NCBI GenBank assembly: GCA_000230955.3
Contig: CP007060.1
Span: 1,302,001-1,366,000 of the forward strand
Length of the DNA: 64,000 nt
Direction of reading: 5' to 3'
DNA from: Halobacterium sp. DL1
GTDB lineage: Archaea > Halobacteriota > Halobacteria > Halobacteriales > Halobacteriaceae
In this document: one piece after another, positions 25,096-32,599 of the stretch
How the letters are laid out: every line of letters starts with the position of its first letter
Position numbering within the stretch: the first letter of the stretch is position 1
Translations under genes and position numbers: made by a program
The notes under the pieces: generated by a model
What the model saw: only the letters and a program-made list of their open reading frames with translations
What the model was told of the DNA's origin: nothing
Databases searched by the model: none

Positions 25096-27104
25096 GCACG
25101 GGGTCCCGTACGTTCGGCGAGGGCGCGGACTCGCTCGCCGACACCTTCTACCCCCTCTACCGGTGGGCGTTCGGCGAGCAGAGCGACTTCGTCGCGGACA
25201 TCGAGACGAAGCTGGCGGAGGCCCGCATGGACGACCCCGCGGAGCTGTTCGTCTCGCGGGCCATCGGCGTCGGCGTGCTCGTCGGCGCGCTGTTCTGGCT
25301 GCTCGGCCTCGCCCTCGGCTACGTGCTGTTCTACATGGGGGTCATCGGGACGGCGTCGATAATCGGCCTCCCCGTCCCGAACGAGACGCTGCTGGCCATC
25401 GTGCAGGCCATCAAGATTCCCGCGCTCGTCGTGGCCACGGGCCTCGTCTTCGGCTTCATGGGGTTCACGGTCGGGTTCGGCGCGCTCGTCGCGTTACCGT
25501 ACATGCGTTCGAGCTCACGGGAGCGTGAGATCAACATGCTGCTCGCGGACTCCATCTCGTTCATGTACGCGCTGTCCATCGGCGGGATGAACCAGCTCGA
25601 GATTCTGGAGGCGATGGCGAAGGCCGACGACACGTACGGCGAGGTGGCCATGGAGTTCCGGAGCATCGTCCAGGAGACCGAGTACTTCGACACGGACTAC
25701 CGGACGGCGGTGCGGAATCGCGCGATGGAGACGCCCAGCGACGAACTGAGCCAGTTCCTCACGGACATGCTCTCCATCATCAACTCCGGCGGGGACATGA
25801 CGGAGTTCCTCTCGGACAAGAAGGACAAGCACATGCGAACCGCCAAGCAGCAACAGGAGCTAACCCTGGAGACCCTGGAGCTGTTCGGCGAGATGTACAT
25901 GACGCTGTCGCTGTTCCCGCTGCTGCTCATCATCATCCTCGTCATCATGAGCATGCTCGGGCAGGCCCAGATGCGACTGCTGTACGCCACGGTCTACCTG
26001 CTCGTGCCAATCGTCGGCCTCGGCTTTCTCGTGCTGGTCTCCACGGTCAAGGAGGACGAGGTCGGCGACGGCTACCTCGAACTAGACGACGGCGCGGACG
26101 GCCCCAAGGAGCCCGGCCTGCTGAACCTCGGTCTCGTCGAGCGCTTCGTCGGCGACTACGCCATCTTCGACCGGGTGAAGAGCCGCGAGGGGACCTACGA
26201 GACCAAACAGCTCATCCGCCACCCCGCCCGGTTCTTCCGGAACAACCCGCTGTTCACGCTCGCGTTCACCGTCCCCGTGATGGTGGTGTTCATGGGGGCC
26301 GCGGTCATCGGCGGCGTCGCGCCGACCAGCGTCGACGGGATGGTCGACGCCCCCATCTGGGGGACGTTCCTCTACGTCTACCTGCCGCTGTACGTCATCG
26401 GAACACCGCTCGCGTTCTTCCGCGAGTGGAACGTGCGCTCGCGGCGACGCATCACGGACAAACTCTCGGACAACCTCCGGAAGCTCTCCTCGGCCAACGA
26501 CACCGGGATGACGCTGCTGGAGTCCATCAGCATGGTCTCGGACACGACGGGCGGCAAACTCGGCGAGGAGTTCGAGGTGATGTACGCGAAGGTGAACTAC
26601 GGGACGAACCTCCGGCAGGCGCTCGTGGAGTTCAACAACAAGTACCACATCCCGCGGCTCGCCCGCACCGTGAAGCTCATCTCGAAGGCCCAGGAGGCGT
26701 CCAGCCAGATTACCGCCGTGCTCTCGACGGCCGCCCAGGCCAGCGAGAACCAGGACGACATCGAGCGCGAGCGGCGCTCGCGGGCCCGCATGCAGGTCGT
26801 CATCATCGTGATGACCTACCTCACGCTGCTCGCCGTGATGATCATCCTGAAGGTGAAGTTCCTCGGCACGATGGCGGGGCTCTCGACGTCCACGGCGGGC
26901 GGCGCCGGCGCGAACGCCGACATGAGCTTCGGCGGGGACATCGACACCGAACTGCTCGGCGTGATGTTCTTCCACGCCGTGACGATGCAGGGCATCATCT
27001 CGGGGTTCATCGCGGGCTACATCCGGGACGCGGACCTGCTGTCGGGCGTGAAGTTCGCGGTGGTACTGCCGACCATCGCGCTGCTCGCGTTCGCGTTCAC
27101 GTAA
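25092..27104 (+). CDS. type IV pilus platform membrane protein PilC-like
   Basis: A 670-residue GspF/TadC-type double-module membrane protein. It begins MSTGSRTFGEGADSLADTFY. Two homologous modules of cytoplasmic helices followed by transmembrane helices are visible: SISFMYALSIGGMNQLEILE near 155-175 and SSANDTGMTLLESISMVSD near 465-485. It forms the inner-membrane platform of the pilus driven by the ATPase encoded immediately before. The start at 25092 is favoured over an upstream reading because it forms an ATGA overlap with the extended PilB frame. Confidence 0.9.
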   Translation: MSTGSRTFGEGADSLADTFYPLYRWAFGEQSDFVADIETKLAEARMDDPAELFVSRAIGVGVLVGALFWLLGLALGYVLFYMGVIGTASIIGLPVPNETLLAIVQAIKIPALVVATGLVFGFMGFTVGFGALVALPYMRSSSREREINMLLADSISFMYALSIGGMNQLEILEAMAKADDTYGEVAMEFRSIVQETEYFDTDYRTAVRNRAMETPSDELSQFLTDMLSIINSGGDMTEFLSDKKDKHMRTAKQQQELTLETLELFGEMYMTLSLFPLLLIIILVIMSMLGQAQMRLLYATVYLLVPIVGLGFLVLVSTVKEDEVGDGYLELDDGADGPKEPGLLNLGLVERFVGDYAIFDRVKSREGTYETKQLIRHPARFFRNNPLFTLAFTVPVMVVFMGAAVIGGVAPTSVDGMVDAPIWGTFLYVYLPLYVIGTPLAFFREWNVRSRRRITDKLSDNLRKLSSANDTGMTLLESISMVSDTTGGKLGEEFEVMYAKVNYGTNLRQALVEFNNKYHIPRLARTVKLISKAQEASSQITAVLSTAAQASENQDDIERERRSRARMQVVIIVMTYLTLLAVMIILKVKFLGTMAGLSTSTAGGAGANADMSFGGDIDTELLGVMFFHAVTMQGIISGFIAGYIRDADLLSGVKFAVVLPTIALLAFAFT

Positions 27105-27105
27105 C

Positions 27106-27543
27106 ATGAGCCGCGCACAGACCACTATGGACTTCGCCACGGGCGTCAGCATCTTCCTCGTCACCGTGGCGTTCGCGTTCGCGTTCGTCCCCGGCATCAT
27201 CACGCCGTTCACCGGCACGAACGTCGGCGACCCCGTCACTGCCAACCGCCTCGCTGACGGCCTCGCGTCGGACCGACTCGCCGACCCCGGCGCGCCCTAC
27301 ACGCTCGACCGGGACCGAGTGGAATCGTTCTTCACCGACGGTACGGACCTCTCGGAGCGCCTCGCCGTCCCCGAGTTCCGTTCGGCGAACGTGACACTGG
27401 AGAACAGGTCCGGGGTCGCGAGCGTCGCGGGGGAATCCGCGACAGCGGGCGACCCGGTGCCGGACAGCGCGGACGTCACCGTCGCGTGGCGCTCCGTCTC
27501 CCTCGACGGCCAGCGCCACGAACTCGTGGTGCGGGTGTGGTAG
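27106..27543 (+). CDS. pilin-like protein 1 of the pilus operon
   Basis: A 145-residue protein starting 1 nt after the PilC stop. The N-terminus MSRAQTTMDFATGVSIFLVT has a short basic leader, a polar Q-T-T-M-D-F segment and a hydrophobic helix, as in archaeal type IV pilins and pseudopilins, though a typical prepilin-peptidase site is not clear. The rest is a soluble beta-rich extracellular part. It belongs to a run of four such genes with 4- to 13-nt overlaps or 1-nt gaps, so co-translation and a shared role in the pilus are likely. Confidence 0.72.
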   Translation: MSRAQTTMDFATGVSIFLVTVAFAFAFVPGIITPFTGTNVGDPVTANRLADGLASDRLADPGAPYTLDRDRVESFFTDGTDLSERLAVPEFRSANVTLENRSGVASVAGESATAGDPVPDSADVTVAWRSVSLDGQRHELVVRVW

Positions 27544-27544
27544 C

Positions 27545-28114
27545 GTGCGGGGGCAAGCACACACCCTGGAGGGCGTCGCCGCCGCGCTCATCGTCGTCGT
27601 CGCGGTGGCGTTCACGCTCCAGGCCACCGCCGTCACGCCGCTCACCGCGAGCACAGCGAGCCAGCACATCGAGACCCAGCACGAACAGGCGGCCGCCGGA
27701 CTCCTCGAGACGGCGAGCGCCGACGGGTCGCTGTCGGCGACGCTGCGCCACTGGAACGCGACGCGGGCGGGGTTCTGGAACGCCAGCCGCCAGGGGTACT
27801 ACGTCGGCAGCACGCCGAACACCACGTTTGGTGACGCCCTCGAGGCGACGTTCGGGGAGCGCTCTGTCGCGTACAATCTGAACGCCTACTACGTCGACGG
27901 CGACGGTGACCGCCGGCTCAGGCGCATCGTCTACAACGGGCAGCCGAGCTCCGACGCCGTCGCCGCGACGCGGCTCGTGACGCTGTACGACGACCAGCCA
28001 GTCACGGGCACCGACGGCGGGCCGACCCTGGAGAACGCGTCGTACTTCGGCCCCGACGACCCCGGGCCCGCGTACGGCGTCGTCGAGGTGGAGGTGGTCG
28101 TGTGGCGGATGTGA
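27545..28114 (+). CDS. pilin-like protein 2 of the pilus operon
   Basis: A 189-residue protein from a GTG start 1 nt after the previous stop. It begins MRGQAHTLEGVAAALIVVVA: a G-Q-A-H-T-L-E segment followed by a hydrophobic helix, close to the archaeal pilin core with a glutamate at +5. The extracellular part includes ASQHIETQHEQAAAGLLETA and TPNTTFGDALEATFGER. The position in the operon suggests a minor pilin or pilin-associated protein. The identity is inferred from the operon and from the N-terminal pattern. Confidence 0.7.
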   Translation: MRGQAHTLEGVAAALIVVVAVAFTLQATAVTPLTASTASQHIETQHEQAAAGLLETASADGSLSATLRHWNATRAGFWNASRQGYYVGSTPNTTFGDALEATFGERSVAYNLNAYYVDGDGDRRLRRIVYNGQPSSDAVAATRLVTLYDDQPVTGTDGGPTLENASYFGPDDPGPAYGVVEVEVVVWRM

Positions 28115-28548
28115 GCCGCGGCGTCTCCACGGCGCTGGGGTACGTCCTGAACCTCGGCGTCGCCGCCATCCTCGTCACGACGCTGATGCTGTCGGCCGGC
28201 ACGCTCGTCGACGACCAGCGTCGAGTGGCCGTCGAGACGGAACTGGAGGTCGTCGGTGAGCGGGTCGCCGCCGACCTCGCCTCGGCCGACCGCCTCGCGC
28301 GAGCGAGCGACGGCGGCTCCGTCCGATACGTGGTCGACGTTCCGACCCGCGTCGCGGGGACGACCTTCGAGGTGCAGGTCAACGAGAGCGGTAACGACCG
28401 TGTCGTCCTCGTCGCCGACCGGCCCCGGGTCCGGGTGAGCGTCCCCTACGACAGCGAGACGTCGATCCCGGGGGCGAACACGTCGAGTGGCCGGTTCGCG
28501 TTCGTCTACGACGCGGGCACGGACACCCTGGAGGTGGCGGATGTCTGA
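28111..28548 (+). CDS. pilin-like protein 3 of the pilus operon
   Basis: A 145-residue protein starting with GTG inside a GTGA overlap with the previous gene: MSRGVSTALGYVLNLGVAAI. An alternative GTG 9 nt upstream adds MAD. The N-terminus has the R-G-V-S-T-A-L-G-Y pattern of archaeal pilin-like proteins followed by a hydrophobic helix, then a beta-rich ectodomain with VVDVPTRVAGTTFEVQVN. It overlaps the next gene by 8 bp. Function is inferred from context. Confidence 0.7.
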   Translation: MSRGVSTALGYVLNLGVAAILVTTLMLSAGTLVDDQRRVAVETELEVVGERVAADLASADRLARASDGGSVRYVVDVPTRVAGTTFEVQVNESGNDRVVLVADRPRVRVSVPYDSETSIPGANTSSGRFAFVYDAGTDTLEVADV

Positions 28549-29266
28549 GCGGAGCCGTGCGGTGAGCGACACGCTGGGGTTCGTGCTCGTCTTCGGCATC
28601 GTCGTCTCCACCGTCGCCGTCGCCTACGTCGGCGGCTTCGACGCGCTCACGGGCGCCCGCGACGCCCAGCAGTTCGCCAACACGGAGCGGGCTTTCGACG
28701 TGCTGGACGCGAACGTCGAGGACCTGGCGGTTCGGGGCGCGCCGAGTCGGACCACCGAGATACTGCTCTCCGACGGCGGCCTACGGTTCGGCGACCCCGT
28801 GACGTTCAACGTCAGTGCGGGCAGTGACTACTACGCGACGACCGTCAGGCCACTCGTCTATCACGCGGACGACGGCAACGAACTCGTCTACTCCAACGGC
28901 GCCCTCTTCCGGCAGTACGGCGACCGCGCGATACTGTTCGACGAACCGCAGTTTGCCGCCGGCAACCGGACCTTCGTCCCATACGTCGTCACGCGCGCCG
29001 CCAGCGCCGACGTCAGCACGGACAACACCCGCCGCCTGCTCGTCCGGACCACGGTGTCGGACCGTGAGGTCAGGACCTTCGAGGATGTGAACGCGAACCT
29101 GACCGTCACCTCGCCGCGGGCGGCGGCGTGGGAGCGCTACCTCGAAGGCGAACTGGACGCCGACTGCACAGGTCCGGCCGACGGCGTCGACGGCGAGGTG
29201 CGCTGTCCGCTGGACGCCGCCGACGTCTACGTGCAGGCCGTCGTCGTGGACGTCGCGTTCAACTGA
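28541..29266 (+). CDS. pilin-like protein 4 of the pilus operon
   Basis: A 241-residue protein starting at an ATG that overlaps the previous stop by 8 bp. It begins MSERSRAVSDTLGFVLVFGI, with the S-D-T-L-G-F core and hydrophobic helix typical of archaeal pilin-like secreted proteins with a class III-type signal. The ectodomain includes YHADDGNELVYSNGALFRQY and a C-terminal CTG...RCPLDAADVY pair of cysteines. It is the last gene of the run and overlaps the convergent pilin-like gene by 8 bp. Confidence 0.7.
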   Translation: MSERSRAVSDTLGFVLVFGIVVSTVAVAYVGGFDALTGARDAQQFANTERAFDVLDANVEDLAVRGAPSRTTEILLSDGGLRFGDPVTFNVSAGSDYYATTVRPLVYHADDGNELVYSNGALFRQYGDRAILFDEPQFAAGNRTFVPYVVTRAASADVSTDNTRRLLVRTTVSDREVRTFEDVNANLTVTSPRAAAWERYLEGELDADCTGPADGVDGEVRCPLDAADVYVQAVVVDVAFN

Positions 29267-30584
29267 GCGTCACGTTGATGGCGTTCTCCGTGACGTGCAG
29301 GAACGTCACCACGCGGGAACTGGACGAGGAGTACTCGACGTTCCCCGTGGAGGCCTGCAGGTCGACGCTCGCGGAGTTTCCGGGGGCGTTGTTCTTCCCC
29401 TTCGACTCGACCTCCAGGTCCAGATTCGGTCCCAGTTCCGAGAGGTAGTGGTTCACGACGTCCCCAGTGGAGTTGTTCGAGAGCGGAGACGTGGCACCCT
29501 GGTACGTGACGTTCGTGGGTCCGGTGAGGTCGAGGTGGAGCGTCGGCGTATCGCCGTCACAGGAGTACGAGTACGTCGAACCGTCCGCGGTGAACGCGGT
29601 ATCGTTCTGCCACGCGTGGGTCGTTCCGCCGTCCGTGTACGAGATGGTCACCGTCGACTCCTTGTCCTTGCACGGGTTCGCGCCGTCCACGTTCACCTCG
29701 AAGCGCTCGGAGCCGCCGTCGTCGGCGACCAGCGACCAGTCGAGGTCGTTGAAACTCGAGGCCTTCTTCGGTTCGAGCGTGAACGACAGCGAGTCGATGG
29801 GCTCGTCGTCCCCGAGTCCGCGGAGTTTAACGGGGGTCTCCTGGAGCGTGAATCCGCCGCCCGTCCCCCGCGCGAGCAGTTCCAGTTCGACGGTCTGGTT
29901 CCCCTCGTGGATCGTCACGTTGCCGGTGCTCCGGTCCTCGAAGAACGTCGCCCACCCGCGGTAGTACTCGCTCTGGACGGTCACGACCACGGTGCCGTTC
30001 GAGAGCGGGTTCGACCGGTTCGCCGTGGGGAACTTCGAGACGTTGACGGTGTCGTTCGGCGTGACGCGCGCAGTCGGCTTCCCCATCACCGACGACTCAC
30101 CGCCAGTGACCCGGATGAGCGGCAGTGTCAGCGTGGCGTCCTGGTAGTTGAACTCCGGGGGCGACACCATCCGCGAGCCGGCGCCGTCCGAGCGCCAGAC
30201 GCCGCCACCCTGGTAGGCTACCTCCGAGTCCTCGTTCTCGTACACCACCGCGCCCAGCGACGCGTTCAGGATGGGGTCGCCGACCTGGTCACCGTCGCCG
30301 TCCTTTCGTATCACCGTGATGTGACCGGAGTCGGGCCGTACGTCGTAACTGCCGCCCGCGGAACCGGACAGCGACACCGTCTGACCGTCCGTCTGGCCCA
30401 GCGCTACGAGCGCGCCCCGCGCGTCGAACAGGCTCAGCGACTGTTCGGCTCGGTCGACGGACGCGGAGTGTTCTGCACTGTCGAGCGCGCTGCCGGCCAC
30501 GGTCACGACGACGCCGACGCTCGCCACGGTGATGGCGAGCAACAGCACCAGCCCAATCGTCTCCGACTGGCCGCGCGCGTCCAT
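29259..30584 (-). CDS. large pilin-like cell-surface protein
   Basis: A 441-residue protein convergent with the pilus operon. The chosen start gives MDARGQSETIGLVLLLAITV: a short leader, then Q-S-E-T-I-G-L and a hydrophobic helix like archaeal type IV pilins with the +5 glutamate. An upstream ATG at 30656 would add 24 residues and bury this motif, so 30584 is preferred. The ectodomain is Asn-, Ser- and Thr-rich with many N-glycosylation sequons (such as NVT, NDT, NST) and a few cysteines. A surface or pilus-linked role is likely. Confidence 0.7.
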   Translation of the reverse strand: MDARGQSETIGLVLLLAITVASVGVVVTVAGSALDSAEHSASVDRAEQSLSLFDARGALVALGQTDGQTVSLSGSAGGSYDVRPDSGHITVIRKDGDGDQVGDPILNASLGAVVYENEDSEVAYQGGGVWRSDGAGSRMVSPPEFNYQDATLTLPLIRVTGGESSVMGKPTARVTPNDTVNVSKFPTANRSNPLSNGTVVVTVQSEYYRGWATFFEDRSTGNVTIHEGNQTVELELLARGTGGGFTLQETPVKLRGLGDDEPIDSLSFTLEPKKASSFNDLDWSLVADDGGSERFEVNVDGANPCKDKESTVTISYTDGGTTHAWQNDTAFTADGSTYSYSCDGDTPTLHLDLTGPTNVTYQGATSPLSNNSTGDVVNHYLSELGPNLDLEVESKGKNNAPGNSASVDLQASTGNVEYSSSSSRVVTFLHVTENAINVTLS

Positions 30585-30764
30585 GCGACACCCCTTCACA
30601 GCTATCACGCAATAACCTGACGGGCAAGGTGAAGCGAGCTTACAGATACCAGTCAAAACGTCGAGACACTCGGAGCAACGAGCGTCAACCGACGGACAGA
30701 GCCGAAGTTACGAAAACCGGAGGCCGGAGCCGAAGCTACGAACGTCGAACAAAGAGGAGGAACA

Positions 30765-30777
30765 GGGCGTGACGGGA
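30765..30777 (-). repeat. short fragment of the tRNA-Arg 3' end
   Basis: The 13-mer GGGCGTGACGGGA is identical to the 3' acceptor and T-arm part of the tRNA-Arg gene (plus-strand reading). It is shorter than the copy at 30839, so it may be an older or truncated one. Confidence 0.4.
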
Positions 30778-30781
30778 CCGA

Positions 30782-30800
30782 GCGAACGCGGAGCGTTCGC
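30782..30800. repeat. perfect 8-bp hairpin with a 3-nt loop
   Basis: GCGAACGC and GCGTTCGC flank the loop GGA. The design, with GC-ended arms and a 3-nt loop, matches the hairpins at 8211-8235 and 32377-32401. Confidence 0.6.
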
Positions 30801-30838
30801 GAGGGTCGTCACGGCCGCGAACGAGCGCAGCGAGTGAG

Positions 30839-30860
30839 CGGGCGTGACGGGACTCGAACC
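30839..30860 (-). repeat. duplicated tRNA-Arg 3' end (candidate att scar)
   Basis: 22 nt identical to the 3' end of tRNA-Arg (compare 30957-30978): the acceptor strand, discriminator and T arm up to GACTCGAACC on the plus strand. The two copies are 118 nt apart. Integrases that target tRNA 3' ends leave such copies. Confidence 0.65.
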
Positions 30861-30956
30861 GGAGGGAGCCGGTCGGCCTCCCGTCGGTCGGCCGCTGCGA
30901 CTCCCAGGGTTCGAGCCCGGCGTGCCGGTTCCCTCGTCGCTACGCTCCTCGGTGCA

Positions 30957-31030
30957 CGGGCGTGACGGGACTCGAACCCGCGATCTAGAGGTTAGGAACC
31001 TCTCGCCGTAGTCCGCTAGGCCACACGCCC
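30957..31030 (-). tRNA. tRNA-Arg (anticodon CCT)
   Basis: On the reverse strand the acceptor GGGCGTG pairs with CACGCCC. The anticodon stem AGAGG/CCTCT encloses TTCCTAA, giving anticodon CCT, which reads AGG. The T arm is GCGGGTTCGAGTCCCGT, and the discriminator is G. CCA is not encoded. Its 3' end is copied just downstream (30839-30860). Confidence 0.94.
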
Positions 31031-31056
31031 TCGTCCGCAGTGAGGGCGGGCCATCG

Positions 31057-31061
31057 AAAAA
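31057..31061 (-). terminator. T-run terminator after tatA
   Basis: On the reverse strand a TTTTT run follows the tatA stop codon by about 8 nt. Archaeal transcription commonly ends in such U-runs. It would also separate tatA from tRNA-Arg. Confidence 0.4.
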
Positions 31062-31069
31062 CCGTTACG

Positions 31070-31351
31070 CTACTTCTCGGAGTCGGTGTCCGTGGACGCG
31101 TCGGTGGTGTCGGCGGTGTCGGCGGTCGACTCGGTGTCGCCCTCCGCGGAGTCGTCGGGGTCGCGCATCTCCTGGAGTTCGGTCTCGATCTCTTCGCGGC
31201 CCTTCTGGAACTCACCGATGGCCTGACCGCTGGAGCGTGCGAGTTTCGGGATCTTGTTCGCGCCGAACAGGAGGACGGCGATGAGCAGGAGAACTGCCCA
31301 CTCCATACCCCCCGGGAGTCCGCCGACGAACAGTGGTGTACTGGTGAACAT
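31070..31351 (-). CDS. tatA: twin-arginine translocase TatA
   Basis: A 93-residue TatA/E-type protein. A short N-terminal part (MFTSTPLFVGGLPGG) leads to a single transmembrane helix (MEWAVLLLIAVLLFGANKIP), a hinge and an amphipathic helix with KLARSSGQAIGEFQKGREEI, then an acidic, threonine-rich tail. This is the pore-forming component of Tat, the main export route of haloarchaea, and several Tat substrates are encoded in this window. No tatC is seen here. A second ATG at the start of the helix is possible but gives an unusually short protein. Confidence 0.9.
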   Translation of the reverse strand: MFTSTPLFVGGLPGGMEWAVLLLIAVLLFGANKIPKLARSSGQAIGEFQKGREEIETELQEMRDPDDSAEGDTESTADTADTTDASTDTDSEK

Positions 31352-31540
31352 CGCTATCTGGTGGTAGCCTACCTTCGATTATAGGCTTTATGCTCCTTTC
31401 AGGTTCGCAGTATCGACGCGCTCCGTGCAGGGAATGCCTACCTCGGGCGCCGTAGCGCGTGTTGACCCAGGCGCGTTCCTGCAGCCAGATTTCGACGGCG
31501 ATGCCTACGACTTTTTCCGTCAGCGGACGAATGACCGAAC

Positions 31541-32353
31541 ATGAGTGACGCCACTGAGTCAGACTCCGGATACAAGTACGACCCGGGAGAGGACCACGCG
31601 TTCCCTGACGAGCTTCTGAACCGCGTCCTGGAGTTCGTCGACGACGACGAGGAAATCACCGCCTACCTCGAGGCACAGAACGTCAACCCCGTGGTCAGGA
31701 AGGGTTACAACGACCACGGAGCCAAGCACATCGAAATCGTTCGCAACCGCGCGCTCAACCTCTACGACCTCCTGAAACGCGGCGGCGTTCACTTCAACGG
31801 CGCGAGCGACCAGGGCCTCGAGGAGGCCGACGAGGCGGTCATCGTCGCGCTCGCCGCGACAATCCACGACATCGGCCACGTCGTCCACCGCGACAGCCAC
31901 GCCTACTACTCGATTCCGCTCGCCGCCGACCTCCTCGACCGCGTGCTCCCGGAGTTCTACGACGTCGCAGAGTCGGTCCGGATGAAGGCCGAAGTCCTCC
32001 ACGCAATCCTCTGTCACCACACCGAGGAGGACCCGCTCACCACCGAGGCCGGCGTCATCCGCGTCGCCGACGGCCTCGACATGGAACACGGTCGCTCCCG
32101 ACTCCCGTACGAGCGCGGCGGCCGCGGCATCAACACCATCTCCAGCCAGGCCATCGAACGGGTCACCCTCGAGGAGGGGACCGATGTCCCCGTCCTCGTC
32201 GAGATCGAGATGCGCAACGCCGCGGGCGTCTACCAGGTCGACAACCTCCTCAAGGAGAAACTGCACCGCTCGGGCATCGAGGACGAGGTCCGCATCGTCG
32301 CGCTCAACACCGGCGGCGAGGACAACCAACTCGTCGAACGCATCGAGCTCTAG
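31541..32353 (+). CDS. HD-domain metal-dependent phosphohydrolase
   Basis: A 270-residue protein with an HD domain: H in NDHGAKHIEIVRNRAL (about 58-73), HD in AATIHDIGHVVHRDSH (H109, D110), and a late histidine pair in ILCHHTEEDPLT followed by VADGLDM. These residues would bind two metals for phosphate hydrolysis. Relatives act on nucleotides or second messengers; the substrate is not readable here. The gene is monocistronic, and a T-run follows the stop. Confidence 0.85.
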   Translation: MSDATESDSGYKYDPGEDHAFPDELLNRVLEFVDDDEEITAYLEAQNVNPVVRKGYNDHGAKHIEIVRNRALNLYDLLKRGGVHFNGASDQGLEEADEAVIVALAATIHDIGHVVHRDSHAYYSIPLAADLLDRVLPEFYDVAESVRMKAEVLHAILCHHTEEDPLTTEAGVIRVADGLDMEHGRSRLPYERGGRGINTISSQAIERVTLEEGTDVPVLVEIEMRNAAGVYQVDNLLKEKLHRSGIEDEVRIVALNTGGEDNQLVERIEL

Positions 32354-32361
32354 GCAGCCAC

Positions 32362-32366
32362 TTTTT
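32362..32366 (+). terminator. T-run terminator after the HD-domain gene
   Basis: TTTTT begins about 9 nt after the HD gene stop, followed at 32377 by a strong hairpin. The T-run alone is enough for archaeal termination. Confidence 0.4.
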
Positions 32367-32376
32367 GCGCTGACGC

Positions 32377-32401
32377 CGAAAGAGCGCGTAGCGCTCTTTC
32401 G
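32377..32401. repeat. perfect 11-bp hairpin with a 3-nt loop
   Basis: The arms CGAAAGAGCGC and GCGCTCTTTCG are perfectly complementary and flank the loop GTA. It lies between the HD gene and the convergent aminopeptidase gene and could act as a bidirectional terminator or be a copy of a dispersed palindromic element (compare 8211-8235 and 30782-30800). Confidence 0.65.
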
Positions 32402-32599
32402 AGATGACGAAGGCCGCCGGGGACGTCTCTCGAACCACGGGCCTTTGGCCGCCCTCGGCAAAAACTTGCGGAAAAAGCACTCCTCTCTCACTTCGCTACG
32501 CTCCGTTCGGTCGTCGGCCCGCGCTCGCATTGCTCGTGCGGCCAAACTCGGCTCCGCTTCGCTCCGCCGAGTATGCTTCCTTGACCGCTACAGCAACCA

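Larger units (their letters stand above)
30585..30956. other. intergenic region with tRNA-derived repeats and hairpins
   Basis: About 370 nt between the pilin-like gene and tRNA-Arg hold no convincing gene. It contains a 22-nt copy of the tRNA-Arg 3' end (30839-30860), a shorter 13-nt piece (30765-30777), a perfect hairpin (30782-30800), and GAGCGCAGCGAGTGAGCG-type low-complexity sequence. The arrangement suggests remnants of integration at the tRNA gene. Confidence 0.6.
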
